64,000 bases of DNA. Origin: Burkholderia latens (GTDB taxonomy: Bacteria; Pseudomonadota; Gammaproteobacteria; Burkholderiales; Burkholderiaceae). Position 1 is the stretch's first letter. Each line of letters begins with the position of its first letter. Location: assembly GCF_001718795.1 (NCBI RefSeq), contig NZ_CP013435.1, positions 2,108,001 through 2,172,000 on the forward strand, written 5' to 3'. Positions 51,177 through 61,755 of the stretch are shown piece after piece. Both the position numbers and the translations under genes were made by a program. The notes under the pieces were generated by a model. That model saw nothing but the letters and a program-made list of their open reading frames with translations. It made no database searches and was not told the origin of the DNA.

Positions 51177-52574
51177 TCATACGCGACGCCATTCGGTCGA
51201 TCCGCCCGGTTTGTCTTCAAGTGCGATGCCGGCATCGAGCAGTTCCGCCCGAATCCGGTCCGCTTCGGCATAGTCCTTCGCTCGTTTCGCCGCGACGCGC
51301 GCGGCGATCCTCGCCTCGATTTCATCGGCTGCGAGCCCACCCGCCTGCGCGGCGCCGGTGCCCTGCTGCAGGAACGCGCGCGGCTCGCGGCCAAGCAGGC
51401 CCAGCAGACCCGCCAATTGCTTCAGCTGCCGCGCGAGCGACGCATCGCGCGTGCGGTTGACCTCGCCGGCCAGCTCGAACAGCGTCGCCACCGCGACCGG
51501 CGTATTGATGTCGTCGTTCATCGCGGCCGCGAAACGCTGCGCATGCGGCTCGTTCCAGTCGAGCGCGAGCGTGTCGGGTTCGACATCCTTCAGCGCCGTA
51601 TACAGACGCGTGAGCGACGCACGCGCATCGTCGAGGTGCACGTCGCTGTAGTTGAGCGGCGACCGGTAGTGCGTGCGCACGATGAAGAAGCGCATGACCT
51701 CGGCGTCGTACCGCTCGAGCACTTCGCGGATCGTGAAGAAGTTGCCGAGCGACTTCGACATCTTCTCGTTGTCCACTTGCACGAAGCCGTTGTGCATCCA
51801 GTAATTGACGAACGTCTGGCCGGTCGCGCCTTCGCTCTGCGCGATTTCGTTCTCGTGGTGCGGGAATTGCAGATCCTGCCCGCCGCCGTGAATGTCGAAA
51901 TGCTCGCCGAGCAGCGTGCAACCCATCGCGGAGCACTCGATGTGCCAGCCCGGCCGGCCCATCCCGTACTTCGACGACCACGACGCGCCTTCAGGCTCGC
52001 CCTCCTTCGCGCGCTTCCACAGCACGAAGTCGAGCGGATCCTGTTTTGCATCGTTCGCGGCGACGCGTTCGCCCGCGCGCAGGTCGTCCAGCGACTTGCC
52101 CGACAGCTTCCCGTAGTTCGCGAACTTGCGCACCGAATAATTGACGTCGCCGTCGCCCGCCTGATACGCGTAGCCGTTCGCCTCGAGCTTCTCGATCATT
52201 CCGAGCATCTGCGGAATGAACTGCGTGGCGCGCGGCTCGATGTCGGGCCGCTGAATGCCGAGCGCCGCCTCATCCTCGTGCATCGCGTCGATGAAACGGT
52301 CGGTCAGCGACTTGATCGTCTCGCCGTTCTCGACCGCGCGACGGATGATCTTGTCCTCGATGTCGGTGATGTTGCGCACGTACGTGACCCGATAGCCGAT
52401 CGCACGCAGCCAGCGCTGGACGAGGTCGAACACGACCAGCATGCGCGCGTGGCCCACGTGACAATAGTCGTAGACGGTGATCCCGCATACGTACATCCGC
52501 ACTTCGCCGGACTGGCGCGGCACGAAAACTTGCTTGTCACGCGCGAGCGTGTTGTAGATGCGCAGTGATTCCAT
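51177..52574 (-). CDS. cysS: Cysteinyl-tRNA synthetase
   Basis: A 465-residue class I synthetase. HVGH (39-42) is the HIGH motif; zinc ligand C30 in [10 protein letters not shown]; the KMSKSLG motif is intact in the C-terminal part of the catalytic domain. A typical DALR anticodon region ends the protein. It diverges from the TPR gene by 234 bases. Confidence 0.97.
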   Translation of the reverse strand: MESLRIYNTLARDKQVFVPRQSGEVRMYVCGITVYDYCHVGHARMLVVFDLVQRWLRAIGYRVTYVRNITDIEDKIIRRAVENGETIKSLTDRFIDAMHEDEAALGIQRPDIEPRATQFIPQMLGMIEKLEANGYAYQAGDGDVNYSVRKFANYGKLSGKSLDDLRAGERVAANDAKQDPLDFVLWKRAKEGEPEGASWSSKYGMGRPGWHIECSAMGCTLLGEHFDIHGGGQDLQFPHHENEIAQSEGATGQTFVNYWMHNGFVQVDNEKMSKSLGNFFTIREVLERYDAEVMRFFIVRTHYRSPLNYSDVHLDDARASLTRLYTALKDVEPDTLALDWNEPHAQRFAAAMNDDINTPVAVATLFELAGEVNRTRDASLARQLKQLAGLLGLLGREPRAFLQQGTGAAQAGGLAADEIEARIAARVAAKRAKDYAEADRIRAELLDAGIALEDKPGGSTEWRRV

Positions 52575-52768
52575 AGAGATGAACCGTGAGCCGAAGGAAA
52601 CCGCCCTGGCGAAGCTCGCCCAGCATGCGACACGGACGGACCGCCTGTTACGGCACGACGCCGCGCGTCCTCGATATCACATGGGGCGGTCAGGCTGCAA
52701 GCACAGCGGTGACGGCCACGAGAGGCAAAGAAAGACTGTCTGCGGCTCGCCGGAACGCGCAGACGTTT

Positions 52769-52777
52769 TGTTAGAAT
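52769..52777 (+). promoter_or_regulatory. Candidate extended -10 promoter of the TPR gene
   Basis: TGTTAGAAT (TGn plus TAGAAT), about 32 bases before the ATG, in the gap divergent to cysS. Confidence 0.45.
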
Positions 52778-52808
52778 GGGTCGGAGTATAACATTCCGAT
52801 TTACGCCT

Positions 52809-53531
52809 ATGAAACCTCATCGCGGCCGTGCGCCGAGCGCTGCGACCCTCGTTGCGACCGCCGTCGTGGGCGTCGCACTGACGCTTTTCGCGGCCCCCGC
52901 GGCGCATGCGCAAAAGGCTCCGGCCACCGCCGACGGCACGCCCGAAATCGACGCGTCGATCGCCGGCAAGCAATGGAAGCAGGCGCTCGCGCAACTCGAC
53001 GCGCGCATCGCGGCGAATCCGCACGACGTGCAGGCGCAGTTCAAGCGCGGCACCGTGCTCGCCCGCCTGAACCGCGACGACGACGCGATCCAGCAGTTCG
53101 TCGCGATCACGCAGGCCTACCCCGAACTGCCCGAGCCCTACAACAACCTCGCGGCGCTCTACGCGAAGCACGGCCGCTACGACGAAGCGCGCAGCGCGCT
53201 CGTCACGGCGACGCAAGCGAACCCGAGCTACTCGCTCGCGTACGAGAACCTCGGCGACCTGTACCTGCGGCTCGCGGCCGAGTCGTACAAGCGCGCGCAA
53301 TCGCTCGGCCACACGAGCGGCGCGACCGCACAGCGCCTCGCCGACGTGCAGAAGATCGTGTCGCCGCCGAAGCCGGCCGCCGGCGCGCACAACGTCACGC
53401 CCGCCACGCGCGCGTACACCGACCGTGCCGCCGCAAACGTGAGCACCACCACGCTGCCGATGTCGCCGACGTTCCAGTTCAACGGTCCGTCCGGTGCGCT
53501 GGCGGCGCCGTACGTCGCGCCGTCGCAGTAA
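52809..53531 (+). CDS. Exported TPR-repeat protein
   Basis: A 240-residue protein with a signal peptide (cleavage after AHA, around residue 35) and about three tetratricopeptide repeats between residues ~45 and 150 ([76 protein letters not shown]). The C-terminal ~90 residues are low complexity. Such proteins mediate periplasmic protein contacts. It is immediately upstream of the two cyclophilin genes (41 bases), so a role with them in periplasmic folding is possible but unproven. Confidence 0.85.
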   Translation: MKPHRGRAPSAATLVATAVVGVALTLFAAPAAHAQKAPATADGTPEIDASIAGKQWKQALAQLDARIAANPHDVQAQFKRGTVLARLNRDDDAIQQFVAITQAYPELPEPYNNLAALYAKHGRYDEARSALVTATQANPSYSLAYENLGDLYLRLAAESYKRAQSLGHTSGATAQRLADVQKIVSPPKPAAGAHNVTPATRAYTDRAAANVSTTTLPMSPTFQFNGPSGALAAPYVAPSQ

Positions 53532-53571
53532 AGCGGCGCAACCTTCCCTCCCTCCCAACCTGAGGATCGCA

Positions 53572-54147
53572 ATGAAACGTCTGTTGCTGGCGCTTGGCGG
53601 CGCCGCCCTTCTCGCGACCGCGCCTGCCTTCGCGCAATCGGCCACCGCGCACCCGATCGTGCAGCTCAAGACCTCGCAGGGCGACATCCGCGTCGAGCTC
53701 TACCCGGAGAAGGCGCCGAAGACGGTCGCCAACTTCCTCGATTACGTGAAGGCCGGCCAGTACAACGGCACGATCTTTCATCGCGTGATCAAGGGCTTCA
53801 TGATCCAGGGCGGCGGCTACAAGACCAACTTCGAGGAGAAGCCGACCCGCGCGCCGATCCCGCTGGAAAGCCGCAATGGTCTGAAGAACCTGACGGGCAC
53901 GATCGCGATGGCGCGCACCAGCGATCCGAACTCGGCCACCGCGCAGTTCTTCATCAACACGGTTGACAACAACGGCCTCGACTACCCGAACCCGGACGGC
54001 AACGGCTACGCGGTGTTCGGCAAGGTCGTGTCTGGCCTCGACGTCGTGAAGAAGATCGAAGGCGTGGCGACGACCTCGCGCGGCCCGATGCAGGACGTGC
54101 CGGCCCAGCCGGTCGTGATCGAATCCGCGAGCATCGTCTCGAAGTAA
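53572..54147 (+). CDS. ppiA: Periplasmic peptidyl-prolyl cis-trans isomerase (cyclophilin)
   Basis: A 191-residue cyclophilin with a signal peptide ending ATAPAFA. Catalytic features are [15 protein letters not shown] (active-site R and aromatic F) and ATAQFFIN. It should act on proline bonds in exported proteins. It is followed 88 bases later by a cytosolic paralogue, so the pair arose by duplication with one copy exported. Confidence 0.94.
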   Translation: MKRLLLALGGAALLATAPAFAQSATAHPIVQLKTSQGDIRVELYPEKAPKTVANFLDYVKAGQYNGTIFHRVIKGFMIQGGGYKTNFEEKPTRAPIPLESRNGLKNLTGTIAMARTSDPNSATAQFFINTVDNNGLDYPNPDGNGYAVFGKVVSGLDVVKKIEGVATTSRGPMQDVPAQPVVIESASIVSK

Positions 54148-54235
54148 GCACCTGCCGGCACGTCCGGCGCCACACGCGGCCGCGTCGTACGACCGGCCGC
54201 GTGCCATTTAAACCGCCATACCGAAGGAATTCATC

Positions 54236-54727
54236 ATGGTTGAACTGCATACGAACCACGGCGTGATCAAGCTCGAGCTGGACGCCGCGAAGGCACCGAA
54301 GACGGTCGAGAACTTCCTCAACTACGTGAAGAAGGGCCACTATGACGGTACGGTGTTCCACCGCGTGATCAACGGCTTCATGATCCAGGGCGGCGGCTTC
54401 GAGCCGGGCCTGAAGCAGAAGCCGACCGACGCGCCGATCGACAACGAGGCGAACAACGGCCTGAAGAACGACAACTACACGATCGCGATGGCGCGCACGA
54501 ACGATCCGCATTCGGCGACCGCCCAGTTCTTCATCAACGTCAACGACAACGACTTCCTGAACCACTCGTCGCCGACGCCGCAAGGCTGGGGCTACGCGGT
54601 GTTCGGCAAGGTCGTCGAAGGTCAGGACGTCGTCGACAAGATCAAGGCCGTGAAGACGGGCAACGCGGGTTTCCATCAGGACGTGCCGACTGACGACGTC
54701 GTGATCGAAAAGGCCGTGGTGGTCTAA
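54236..54727 (+). CDS. ppiB: Cytoplasmic peptidyl-prolyl cis-trans isomerase (cyclophilin)
   Basis: A 163-residue cyclophilin without signal peptide, [43 protein letters not shown] and ATAQFFIN are intact. It acts in cytosolic protein folding. It sits 28 bases before lpxH and is probably co-transcribed with the preceding genes. In E. coli ppiB also lies next to lpxH. Confidence 0.95.
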   Translation: MVELHTNHGVIKLELDAAKAPKTVENFLNYVKKGHYDGTVFHRVINGFMIQGGGFEPGLKQKPTDAPIDNEANNGLKNDNYTIAMARTNDPHSATAQFFINVNDNDFLNHSSPTPQGWGYAVFGKVVEGQDVVDKIKAVKTGNAGFHQDVPTDDVVIEKAVVV

Positions 54728-54754
54728 CGCACCAGCCGTAACGGAGGCACTTCG

Positions 54755-55555
54755 ATGTTGCAGGAGAGTCCGCCGCGAAGCGTCTCCGCGGGCGTGCCGG
54801 GCGAGCGCGAATACGCGCAAGCCGCACGCCCGTTCCTGTTTCTCTCCGATCTGCATCTGAGCGAGGCGATTCCGAAGACGGTCGCCGCGTTCGAGCATTT
54901 CGTGAAATACACCGCCGACAGCGCCGACTCGGTGTTCATTCTCGGCGACCTGTTCGAATACTGGATCGGCGACGACGTGCTCGACGACGATCCGTTCGCG
55001 GCCCGCATGGCCGCGCTGATGCATACGTTCTCCGAACGCGGCATTGCGCTCTACGTGATGCACGGTAACCGCGATTTTCTGCTCGGGCGGCGCTTCATGA
55101 AGGCGGCCGGTGCAATCCTGCTGCCCGACCCGGCGCTGATCGTGGCATTCGGCCAGCGCATCGTGCTCGCGCACGGCGATGCGCAATGCACGGCCGATCG
55201 CGGCTACCAGGTGTTTCGGCGATTTGCGCGCAATCGCGTCGCGCAGGCGCTGTTCCTCGCATGGCCGTTCCGCTGGCGTCGCGCGCTCGCGCAGCGGATG
55301 CGCTCGAACAGCGAAGCGGGCCGGATGCGCGCTGCTTCGTCCATCTACGATGTCACGCGTGAAGGCGTGGCCGCGCTATTCCGGAAAAGCCGCGCGAGCG
55401 TGATCATTCACGGCCATACGCATCGCCCTGCCCGCCATCTGGAACCGGGCGGAATTCGCTGGGTGCTGCCCGACTGGGATCTGGATCACGGCACGCCGCG
55501 CGGCGGTTACTTGCGTGTCGATGCGGAAGGCATCCACGCGATGCCGCTCGAGTAA
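54755..55555 (+). CDS. lpxH: UDP-2,3-diacylglucosamine diphosphatase
   Basis: A 266-residue metallophosphoesterase of lipid A synthesis. It hydrolyses UDP-2,3-diacylglucosamine to lipid X. Metal motifs: FLSDLHLS, GDLFEYWIGDD, GNRDFLLG, LAHGDAQC and HGHTHRPA. Its 25-residue N-terminal extension before FLFLSDLH is slightly longer than E. coli LpxH. ppiB-lpxH order is conserved across proteobacteria. Confidence 0.95.
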   Translation: MLQESPPRSVSAGVPGEREYAQAARPFLFLSDLHLSEAIPKTVAAFEHFVKYTADSADSVFILGDLFEYWIGDDVLDDDPFAARMAALMHTFSERGIALYVMHGNRDFLLGRRFMKAAGAILLPDPALIVAFGQRIVLAHGDAQCTADRGYQVFRRFARNRVAQALFLAWPFRWRRALAQRMRSNSEAGRMRAASSIYDVTREGVAALFRKSRASVIIHGHTHRPARHLEPGGIRWVLPDWDLDHGTPRGGYLRVDAEGIHAMPLE

Positions 55556-55617
55556 CGCATTCGACTGCATTCCGCTGACGGCGCTCGACGCGTCTGGCGC
55601 CGCCGGCATGCGGCGGG

Positions 55618-56391
55618 TTACGACTGCCGTTCGACTGCGTTGCCTTCCAGCACAGCCGACAGCCGGCGCAGGTCGAGTCGCGCTGCGTCGGCACCCTGCA
55701 GCGTTTCCAGATGCGTGCCGAGCCGCTCCAGCGCCGCGACGATCTCGTCGACGCGCCGGCTCTCCTTCGCCGCGTGATCGATCAGCCCGTGGATCGCGAG
55801 CGACATCGGGTCGTCCGCGTTCGGCGTGATCCCGTATGCGCAGAATGCGGCACGCTCGGGTTGCGGCTTCGGTTGCGCCGGCATCACGATGCGCGCCGGA
55901 TTGCCGACCGCGGTGCCACCCGCCGGCACCGGCTTCACCACGACCGCGTTCGAACCGATCTTCGCGCCCGCGCCAACCGTGAAACCGCCGAGCACCTTCG
56001 CGCCCGCGCCGACGATCACGCCGGGTTCGAGCGTCGGATGGCGCTTCGCGCCGCGCGTGAGCGATGTGCCGCCGAGCGTCACGCCCTGATAGATCGTGCA
56101 GTCGTCGCCGACGATCGCGGTCTCGCCGATCACGACACCCATGCCGTGATCGATGAACACGCGCCTGCCGATCGTCGCGCCCGGATGGATCTCGATCCCC
56201 GTCAGGAAGCGGCCGACCTGCGACGCGAAACGGGCGAGCCAGTAGCGTTTCGCGCGCCAGCATGCATGCGCAAACCGATGCAGCACGAGCGCATGCAGGC
56301 CCGGATAACAGGTCAGCACTTCCCAGGCACTGCGAGCGGCGGGATCCCGCTCGCGTATCGTCGCAACGTCTTCGCGCAGTCTAGTGAACAT
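55618..56391 (-). CDS. cysE: Serine O-acetyltransferase
   Basis: A 257-residue acetyltransferase making O-acetylserine for cysteine synthesis. An N-terminal helical segment ([30 protein letters not shown]) is followed by a left-handed beta helix ([43 protein letters not shown]) with the H in [12 protein letters not shown]. It is shorter at the N-terminus than E. coli CysE, like the plant/Gram-positive-length forms common in this group. Start MFTRLRED at 56391. Confidence 0.94.
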   Translation of the reverse strand: MFTRLREDVATIRERDPAARSAWEVLTCYPGLHALVLHRFAHACWRAKRYWLARFASQVGRFLTGIEIHPGATIGRRVFIDHGMGVVIGETAIVGDDCTIYQGVTLGGTSLTRGAKRHPTLEPGVIVGAGAKVLGGFTVGAGAKIGSNAVVVKPVPAGGTAVGNPARIVMPAQPKPQPERAAFCAYGITPNADDPMSLAIHGLIDHAAKESRRVDEIVAALERLGTHLETLQGADAARLDLRRLSAVLEGNAVERQS

Positions 56392-56712
56392 GATCGGATC
56401 TGGGCTGAGGAAAAGGCCGGCGGGCGCCGCCGGCAATGGCCGGTCGTTATCTTGCCGGGTAATTTGCTTATGACGTCCGGCGATTGTAGGGCCACTCGCG
56501 AGCGGCCGCTCGGCGTCGCGCGTTCACCCGCCGGCGGCACGGGTATTCGACGGAAACGACCGTTCCGGCGGCCCGACAATGACTGCTTGCAGGCACCGCA
56601 AGATGCATGGGCCGCCATCCCCGCCAACCAGTGCACCGCGACGGACGCAAGCGGCGCCACCCCATCACAGCCGTCGAACGCGAAAGCGCGCGGCAGCCGC
56701 CGCGCCGGACGC
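56392..56712 (-). other. cysE-trmJ gap
   Basis: 321 bases between two minus-strand genes. No gene or recognisable RNA seen; it should contain the cysE promoter. Confidence 0.4.
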
Positions 56713-57537
56713 CTACGCGTCGCCTTCGGCCGTTCCCGACTTCAGCAGGATGTGCTTCGCGATGCCGCGCAGGATGTTGACTTCCTCGCGCTCGAGACCG
56801 GTGCGCGCGAACAGGCGCCGCAGCCGCGGCATCAGCTTCTTCGGGTTGCGCGGATCGAGAAAATCCAGCGCGATCAGCGCGTTTTCGAGGTGCGCATACA
56901 TCCGCTCGATCTCGTCGCTCTGCGCGAGCGTGCCGACGTCGACGTGCGCCGCGGGCGACGCCTCGCTTGCCTGCGCCAGGAACGCGACGCGCAGTTCGTA
57001 CGCGAGCACCTGGATCGCTTGCGCGAGGTTCAGCGAGCTGTAGGCCGGATTTGCCGGGATATGGGCAAGCGCACTGCATTGCTCGACGTGCTCGTTCGCG
57101 AGACCCGTACGCTCGTTGCCGAACACCAGGGCGATATCGCCGCCGCCCACCTGCGTGCACGCGTGCTCGGCGGCCGCGCGCGGCGCGAGGCGCGGCGGCC
57201 CGTATTCGCGCGTGCGCGCGGTCAGCGCGATCGACCAGTGGACGCCGGCCAACGCGTCGCCGAGCGTGGGCACGACATGCGCGGACGCGAGGACGTCGTC
57301 GGCGCCGCTCGCCATCGCGATCGCGTCGGGATCGCTCTGCACGTGCGGCACGCGCGGCGCCACCAGCACAAGGCGAGAGAAACCCATCGTCTTCAGCGCG
57401 CGGGCGGCCGCCCCGACATTGCCGGGATGGCTGGGCTCGACGAGCACGAAACGGATTGATGTGAAGCCGCCGGACGGCGGCGGAGACGAGGCGCCACCCG
57501 ATTCGGACGGCGCGGTGGGGTTCTGCGGAGTTTCCAC
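56713..57537 (-). CDS. trmJ: tRNA (cytidine/uridine-32-2'-O-)-methyltransferase
   Basis: A 274-residue SPOUT methyltransferase. An N-terminal Pro/Ser-rich tail of 25 residues precedes the trefoil-knot domain: FVLVEPSHPGNVGAAARALKTMGF, ALVFGNERTGL, and IPANPAYSSLNLAQAIQVLAYELRVA. This is the TrmJ order, including a C-terminal helical extension. It is divergent from suhB by 279 bases. Confidence 0.93.
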   Translation of the reverse strand: METPQNPTAPSESGGASSPPPSGGFTSIRFVLVEPSHPGNVGAAARALKTMGFSRLVLVAPRVPHVQSDPDAIAMASGADDVLASAHVVPTLGDALAGVHWSIALTARTREYGPPRLAPRAAAEHACTQVGGGDIALVFGNERTGLANEHVEQCSALAHIPANPAYSSLNLAQAIQVLAYELRVAFLAQASEASPAAHVDVGTLAQSDEIERMYAHLENALIALDFLDPRNPKKLMPRLRRLFARTGLEREEVNILRGIAKHILLKSGTAEGDA

Positions 57538-57660
57538 TACATACGGCTCGGTTCATCGGAATGGCAGTATGGTATCGCCATCGTCGCGACAAACCCACTC
57601 GTCCGGACGGCCAGTGGGGTTTCCCCGTATTCGGAGCCCCCGAAACGTTCGAAAATCGGG

Positions 57661-57666
57661 TAAAAT
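57661..57666 (+). promoter_or_regulatory. Candidate -10 (TAAAAT) upstream of suhB
   Basis: TAAAAT in GGGTAAAATC, about 150 bases before the suhB start. No clear -35. Confidence 0.3.
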
Positions 57667-57816
57667 CATGCGCTTACGCGTCGCACACCGCGCGGCGCGG
57701 GTCGTACCCCGCTCTTTGTCAATTCGCGTCTCATTTCGCCCGGCACGTTCGCGCTGCTCCGGGCGGTATGTTCCACTTCGTGGCGGCCCGTGCCGTCGGC
57801 TACAGGATCCAGGCTC

Positions 57817-58620
57817 ATGCATCCCATGCTCAACATTGCTGTCAAGGCTGCGCGCCGCGCCGGACAGATCATCAATCGTGCATCCCTCGATCTCGACCTG
57901 ATCGAGATTCGCAAGAAGCAGCAGAACGACTTCGTCACCGAAGTGGACAAGGCCGCCGAAGAGGCGATCATCGAGACGCTGAAAACCGCTTACCCCGACC
58001 ACGCGATCCTTGCGGAAGAATCGGGCGAATCGGAGAACGAATCCGAATTCAAGTGGATCATCGATCCGCTCGACGGCACGACGAACTTCATCCACGGCTT
58101 CCCGTACTACTGCGTATCGATCGCGCTCGAACACAAGGGCATCGTTACGCAGGCCGTCGTCTACGATCCGAACAAGAACGACCTGTTCACGGCCACGCGC
58201 GGCCGCGGCGCTTACCTGAACGACCGCCGCATCCGCGTCGGCCGGCGCGACCGCCTGGCCGATGCACTGGTCGGCACGGGCTTCCCGTTCCGCGAAAAGG
58301 ATGGCCTCGACGCATACGCGCGCCTGTTCACTGAAATGACGCAAGCCTGCACGGGCCTGCGCCGCCCGGGCGCGGCCGCACTCGACCTCGCGAACGTCGC
58401 AGCGGGCCGCCTCGACGCGTTCTTCGAGCAGGGCATCAACGTGTGGGACATGGCGGCCGGCAGTCTGCTGATCACCGAAGCCGGCGGTCTCGTCGGCAAC
58501 TACACGGGCGACGCCGATTTCCTGCATCGCCACGAGATCGTCGCGGCGAACCCGAAGATCTACGCGCAGATGATCCCGATCCTGAACCGCTACAGCCGGC
58601 TGCATCCGGCAGCGGAATAA
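57817..58620 (+). CDS. suhB: Inositol-1-monophosphatase
   Basis: A 267-residue Mg2+-dependent phosphatase. Motifs: [17 protein letters not shown] (metal ligands), the [14 protein letters not shown] region, and [15 protein letters not shown]. In E. coli SuhB also acts as a ribosome-associated antitermination factor; this is not shown here. Start at 57817 ([16 protein letters not shown]). Confidence 0.95.
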   Translation: MHPMLNIAVKAARRAGQIINRASLDLDLIEIRKKQQNDFVTEVDKAAEEAIIETLKTAYPDHAILAEESGESENESEFKWIIDPLDGTTNFIHGFPYYCVSIALEHKGIVTQAVVYDPNKNDLFTATRGRGAYLNDRRIRVGRRDRLADALVGTGFPFREKDGLDAYARLFTEMTQACTGLRRPGAAALDLANVAAGRLDAFFEQGINVWDMAAGSLLITEAGGLVGNYTGDADFLHRHEIVAANPKIYAQMIPILNRYSRLHPAAE

Positions 58621-58916
58621 GCCCGCGCCCGTGCGGCGCGGCTTTTGCGTCAACCACTCGCTGGCACCGTCATGATGAAGCGCCTGCCGCCTTCCGGTCG
58701 TCCGGAGCGCGAAGTACTCTTCTTCTCGCGGGAGTCGCTTCAGGCGCCCGTGCCGAGCTTGCCCGAGTGGTCCGGCGTGCCGCCGCGCGTCGCGCGCTTT
58801 CCGTCGCCTGACGATCGGCTCGCGACATGCGCGCGCGACGGACGCCGCCGCGGGCATGCCGGCCGCAGCCCGTTTCAACACCGCCACGGCTTCGTGGCGA
58901 CCGTATCCGACTACTC

Positions 58917-60539
58917 ATGTTACGGCTAAGCGAAATCAAACTCCCGCTCGACCATCCCGAGAGCGCCCTTGAAGCCGCGATTCGCGCGCGCCTCAAGGAG
59001 CTCGGCGTGGCCGCGGACGGGCTCCTCCGTTACACGGTGTTCCGCCGTGCGCACGACGCGCGCAAGCGCTCCGACATCAAGCTCACGTATATCGTCGATG
59101 TCGAGGTCAAGGACGAAGCCGCCGTGTTGCCGCGGCTCGCCGGCACGCCGCATTGCGGCGTGACGCCCGACATGACGTACCACTTCGTTGCGAAGGCGCC
59201 CGAGCACGGCAACTTTCTGCGTCCGGTCGTGATCGGCATGGGCCCGTGCGGGCTGTTCGCCGGGCTGATCCTCGCGCAAATGGGCTTTCGCCCCATCATC
59301 CTCGAGCGCGGCAAGGCCGTGCGCGAGCGCACCAAGGACACGTTCGGCCTGTGGCGCAAGAGCGTGCTCAATCCGGAGTCGAACGTGCAGTTCGGCGAAG
59401 GCGGTGCCGGCACGTTCTCCGACGGCAAGCTGTACAGCCAGATCAAGGATCCGCACCACTACGGCCGCAAGGTGCTCGACGAATTCGTGAAGGCCGGCGC
59501 GCCCGAGGACATCCTGTATCTGAGCCGGCCGCACATCGGCACGTTCCGCCTCGTCAGCATGGTGGAAAAGATGCGCGCGAGCATCCATGAACTGGGTGGC
59601 GAAGTGCGCTTCGAAACCCGCGTCGAGGATATCGACATCGAACACGGCAAGGTGCGCGCGCTCAAGCTGTCGAACGGCGAAACGTTGCGCTGCGATCACG
59701 TGGTGCTGGCCGTGGGCCATAGCGCGCGCGATACGTTCCAGATGCTGCACGATCGCGGCGTCTACGTCGAAGCCAAGCCGTTCTCGCTCGGTTTCCGGAT
59801 CGAGCATCCGCAGGGCGTGATCGATCGCAGCCGCTTCGGCAAGTTCGCGGGCCACAAGCAGCTCGGCGCGGCGGACTACAAGGTGGTTCACCACTGCAGC
59901 AACGGCCGTGCGGTCTACAGCTTCTGCATGTGCCCGGGCGGCACGGTGGTCGCGGCAACGTCCGAGCCGGGGCGCGTGGTCACCAACGGGATGAGCCAGT
60001 ATTCGCGTGCCGAGCGCAACGCGAACGCCGGCATCGTCGTCGGCATCACGCCGGAAGATTATCCGGGCGGCCCGCTCGCGGGTATCGCGTTCCAGCGCAA
60101 ATGGGAAGAGCGCGCGTTCGAGCTCGGCGGCGGCGACTACAGCGCGCCGGGCCAGCTGGTCGGCGATTTCATCGCGGGCCGGCCGTCGACGTCGCTCGGC
60201 TCCGTGGTGCCGTCGTACAAGCCGGGCGTGCGCCCGACCGACCTCAGCACCGCCCTGCCCGACTATGTGATCGAAGCCATTCGTGAAGCGCTGCCGCAGA
60301 TCGACCGCAAAATCGCCGGCTTTGCGATGCACGATGCGGTGCTCACCGGCGTGGAGACGCGCACGTCGTCCCCGATCCGGATCCGGCGCAAGGACAACTA
60401 CCAGAGCTTGAACGTCGAAGGGCTGTATCCGGCGGGCGAAGGCGCCGGGTATGCGGGCGGCATTTACTCGGCAGCTATCGACGGGATCGAGGTCGCGCAG
60501 GCGGTGGCGCTCGATCTGGTGTCGGCGCAAAAGTCCTGA
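58917..60539 (+). CDS. FAD-dependent oxidoreductase (COG2509-type), function unknown
   Basis: A 540-residue flavoprotein. After a ~95-residue N-terminal domain (MLRLSEIKLPLDHPESALEAAIRARL), a dinucleotide-binding fold starts at VVIGMGPCGLFAGLILAQMGF, followed by ILERG and the conserved FGEGGAGTFSDGKLY. The C-terminal GLYPAGEGAGYAGGIYSAAIDG motif is FAD-binding. This is the uncharacterised bacterial dehydrogenase group COG2509, about 540 residues. The ATG at 58917 has the family N-terminus. Confidence 0.9.
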   Translation: MLRLSEIKLPLDHPESALEAAIRARLKELGVAADGLLRYTVFRRAHDARKRSDIKLTYIVDVEVKDEAAVLPRLAGTPHCGVTPDMTYHFVAKAPEHGNFLRPVVIGMGPCGLFAGLILAQMGFRPIILERGKAVRERTKDTFGLWRKSVLNPESNVQFGEGGAGTFSDGKLYSQIKDPHHYGRKVLDEFVKAGAPEDILYLSRPHIGTFRLVSMVEKMRASIHELGGEVRFETRVEDIDIEHGKVRALKLSNGETLRCDHVVLAVGHSARDTFQMLHDRGVYVEAKPFSLGFRIEHPQGVIDRSRFGKFAGHKQLGAADYKVVHHCSNGRAVYSFCMCPGGTVVAATSEPGRVVTNGMSQYSRAERNANAGIVVGITPEDYPGGPLAGIAFQRKWEERAFELGGGDYSAPGQLVGDFIAGRPSTSLGSVVPSYKPGVRPTDLSTALPDYVIEAIREALPQIDRKIAGFAMHDAVLTGVETRTSSPIRIRRKDNYQSLNVEGLYPAGEGAGYAGGIYSAAIDGIEVAQAVALDLVSAQKS

Positions 60540-61110
60540 TCGGTTCGACCCGCCCGGCGCGCGCAGTGGCGTGCGCCGGGAGATACCGGCCCTTCAACGC
60601 CCGAGCGGCGACGCGAATGGATCGCCGGGTGCCGTCGGCTGCGATCTGCTGCACCTCGCTACACGGCGATCTTCGCGCTTGTGCATCGAAGCGGCTGGTA
60701 AATTCGGAGCACCCGGGCAGCAACTTTACGCCGGACCTATGACCACGCCGTCGTCCGAGCCCTTTGCTCGCCACACTCAAACGATGCAGCGGTACCTGCT
60801 CGTTATTGGACAAAGGTCGGCGTAGAAAGCTACGTCAAGAGCTACGCCGATAATTTTGGCGATGGACTGCCACCGAACCCCGACGTTCGTCTCGGACGCT
60901 CCCCGGCAATCCACGATGGAGCTTGTTTGCCTGGACCGGGTTACGACGGCGCAGCATGCAGTGTCGGCGGGTGATCGGTAACACCCATCGCGTGCTTCGA
61001 ATTGCAGTTGCAAGGGCGGCACAAATTCGCACCTTCCTTGGGCCGACCTGCGCGCGGCAAACATGCACTGGTGAAAACCGGGCGTTGTCACATTCGCATG
61101 TCGACACGGG
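60540..61110. other. Low-coding region at the left edge of the accessory segment
   Basis: 571 bases. It contains a truncated gene start (60671-60825), then about 285 bases with no convincing reading frame. The G+C looks lower than upstream. In the minus frame around 60950-61080 a Cys-rich stretch (CRPCNCNSKHAMG) resembles a zinc-binding remnant, but stops interrupt it. Confidence 0.4.
60671..60825 (+). pseudogene. Truncated gene start, copy A
   Basis: An ATG at 60739 opens a 28-codon frame ending at 60825, MTTPSSEPFARHTQTMQRYL and so on. Its upstream 68 bases and first 20 codons align with copy B (63397-63532): CTTCGCGCT..., GCTGGTAAA, GCAACTTT-CGC, ATGA, then exactly 45 bases to ATGCAGC-GTA-CTGC. 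No similarity continues after this. It may be the 5' end of a broken gene of the NTF2/SnoaL-like type (MQxYL start), but that is a guess. Confidence 0.5.
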
Positions 61111-61755
61111 CTATTTTTTGCCGGGCAGCTCGCTGGCGCGCTGCACCCGAAACGTGGGCAGGCGCCAGCCAAACCGAAGCGAAGCGAGCCGAATGGCGAC
61201 GCAGACGATCGTCGCGCACCATGGAGTCCACCACTGCGTCCAATGCGCGGACGAGAACAGAACCTGCGTGCCCGCACCGGCGAGCGCAGCCGTCGCATAA
61301 ACCTCGCGGTCCAAAATGGCCGGCAGGCGCGAAAGCACGACGTCGCGCATGACACCGCCGCCGACCGCAGTCACGATGCCGAGCACAATGGCGAGCTCCG
61401 CATTGTGTCCGAAGCTCAGCGCCTTTTGCGCACCGGCCACGGCGAACAGGCCGAGGCCAATCGCATCGAAGAAGAGGACGGGCTGCCGCAGACGGCGTAC
61501 CGGCGCATACGCGAAAATTGCGACTGCGGTCGCGAGCACGGAAGCCGCCAGATATCTCCAGTTTGAAAGCCCCGCCGGCGGGATCGCGCCAATGCAGACG
61601 TCACGCACGATTCCGCCGCCGCATGCCACCATGAACGCGATGGACAAGATGCCGAACAGGTCCAGCCGCTTTTGGCGAGCAGCCACCGCGCCGCTCATGG
61701 CAAATACGAATGTCCCGACCAGATCGAGAGCGAAGTACGCCGCGTGCGAATTCAC
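61111..61755 (-). CDS. UPF0126/TRIC-type membrane protein (YicG-like)
   Basis: A 214-residue membrane protein with about seven helices in two inverted-repeat halves: GTFVFAMSGAVAARQKRLDLFG and GLGLFAVAGAQKALSFG, with matching GGGIVRDVCIG and GGGVMRDVVLS loops. This is the UPF0126 (PF03458) duplicated fold related to TRIC channels; members have been implicated in glycine transport. Start is GTG at 61755, which overlaps the amidohydrolase stop by four bases (GTGA), indicating translational coupling. The frame is open upstream, but the overlap argues for this start. Confidence 0.85.
   Translation of the reverse strand: MNSHAAYFALDLVGTFVFAMSGAVAARQKRLDLFGILSIAFMVACGGGIVRDVCIGAIPPAGLSNWRYLAASVLATAVAIFAYAPVRRLRQPVLFFDAIGLGLFAVAGAQKALSFGHNAELAIVLGIVTAVGGGVMRDVVLSRLPAILDREVYATAALAGAGTQVLFSSAHWTQWWTPWCATIVCVAIRLASLRFGWRLPTFRVQRASELPGKK

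Noticed and set aside
58672..58929. Possible small gene (MMKRLPPSGRPEREVLFFSRES...) before the flavoprotein gene
   Set aside because: No ribosome-binding site, overlaps the flavoprotein start, no family resemblance. Left out, although the first 40 residues look mildly protein-like.
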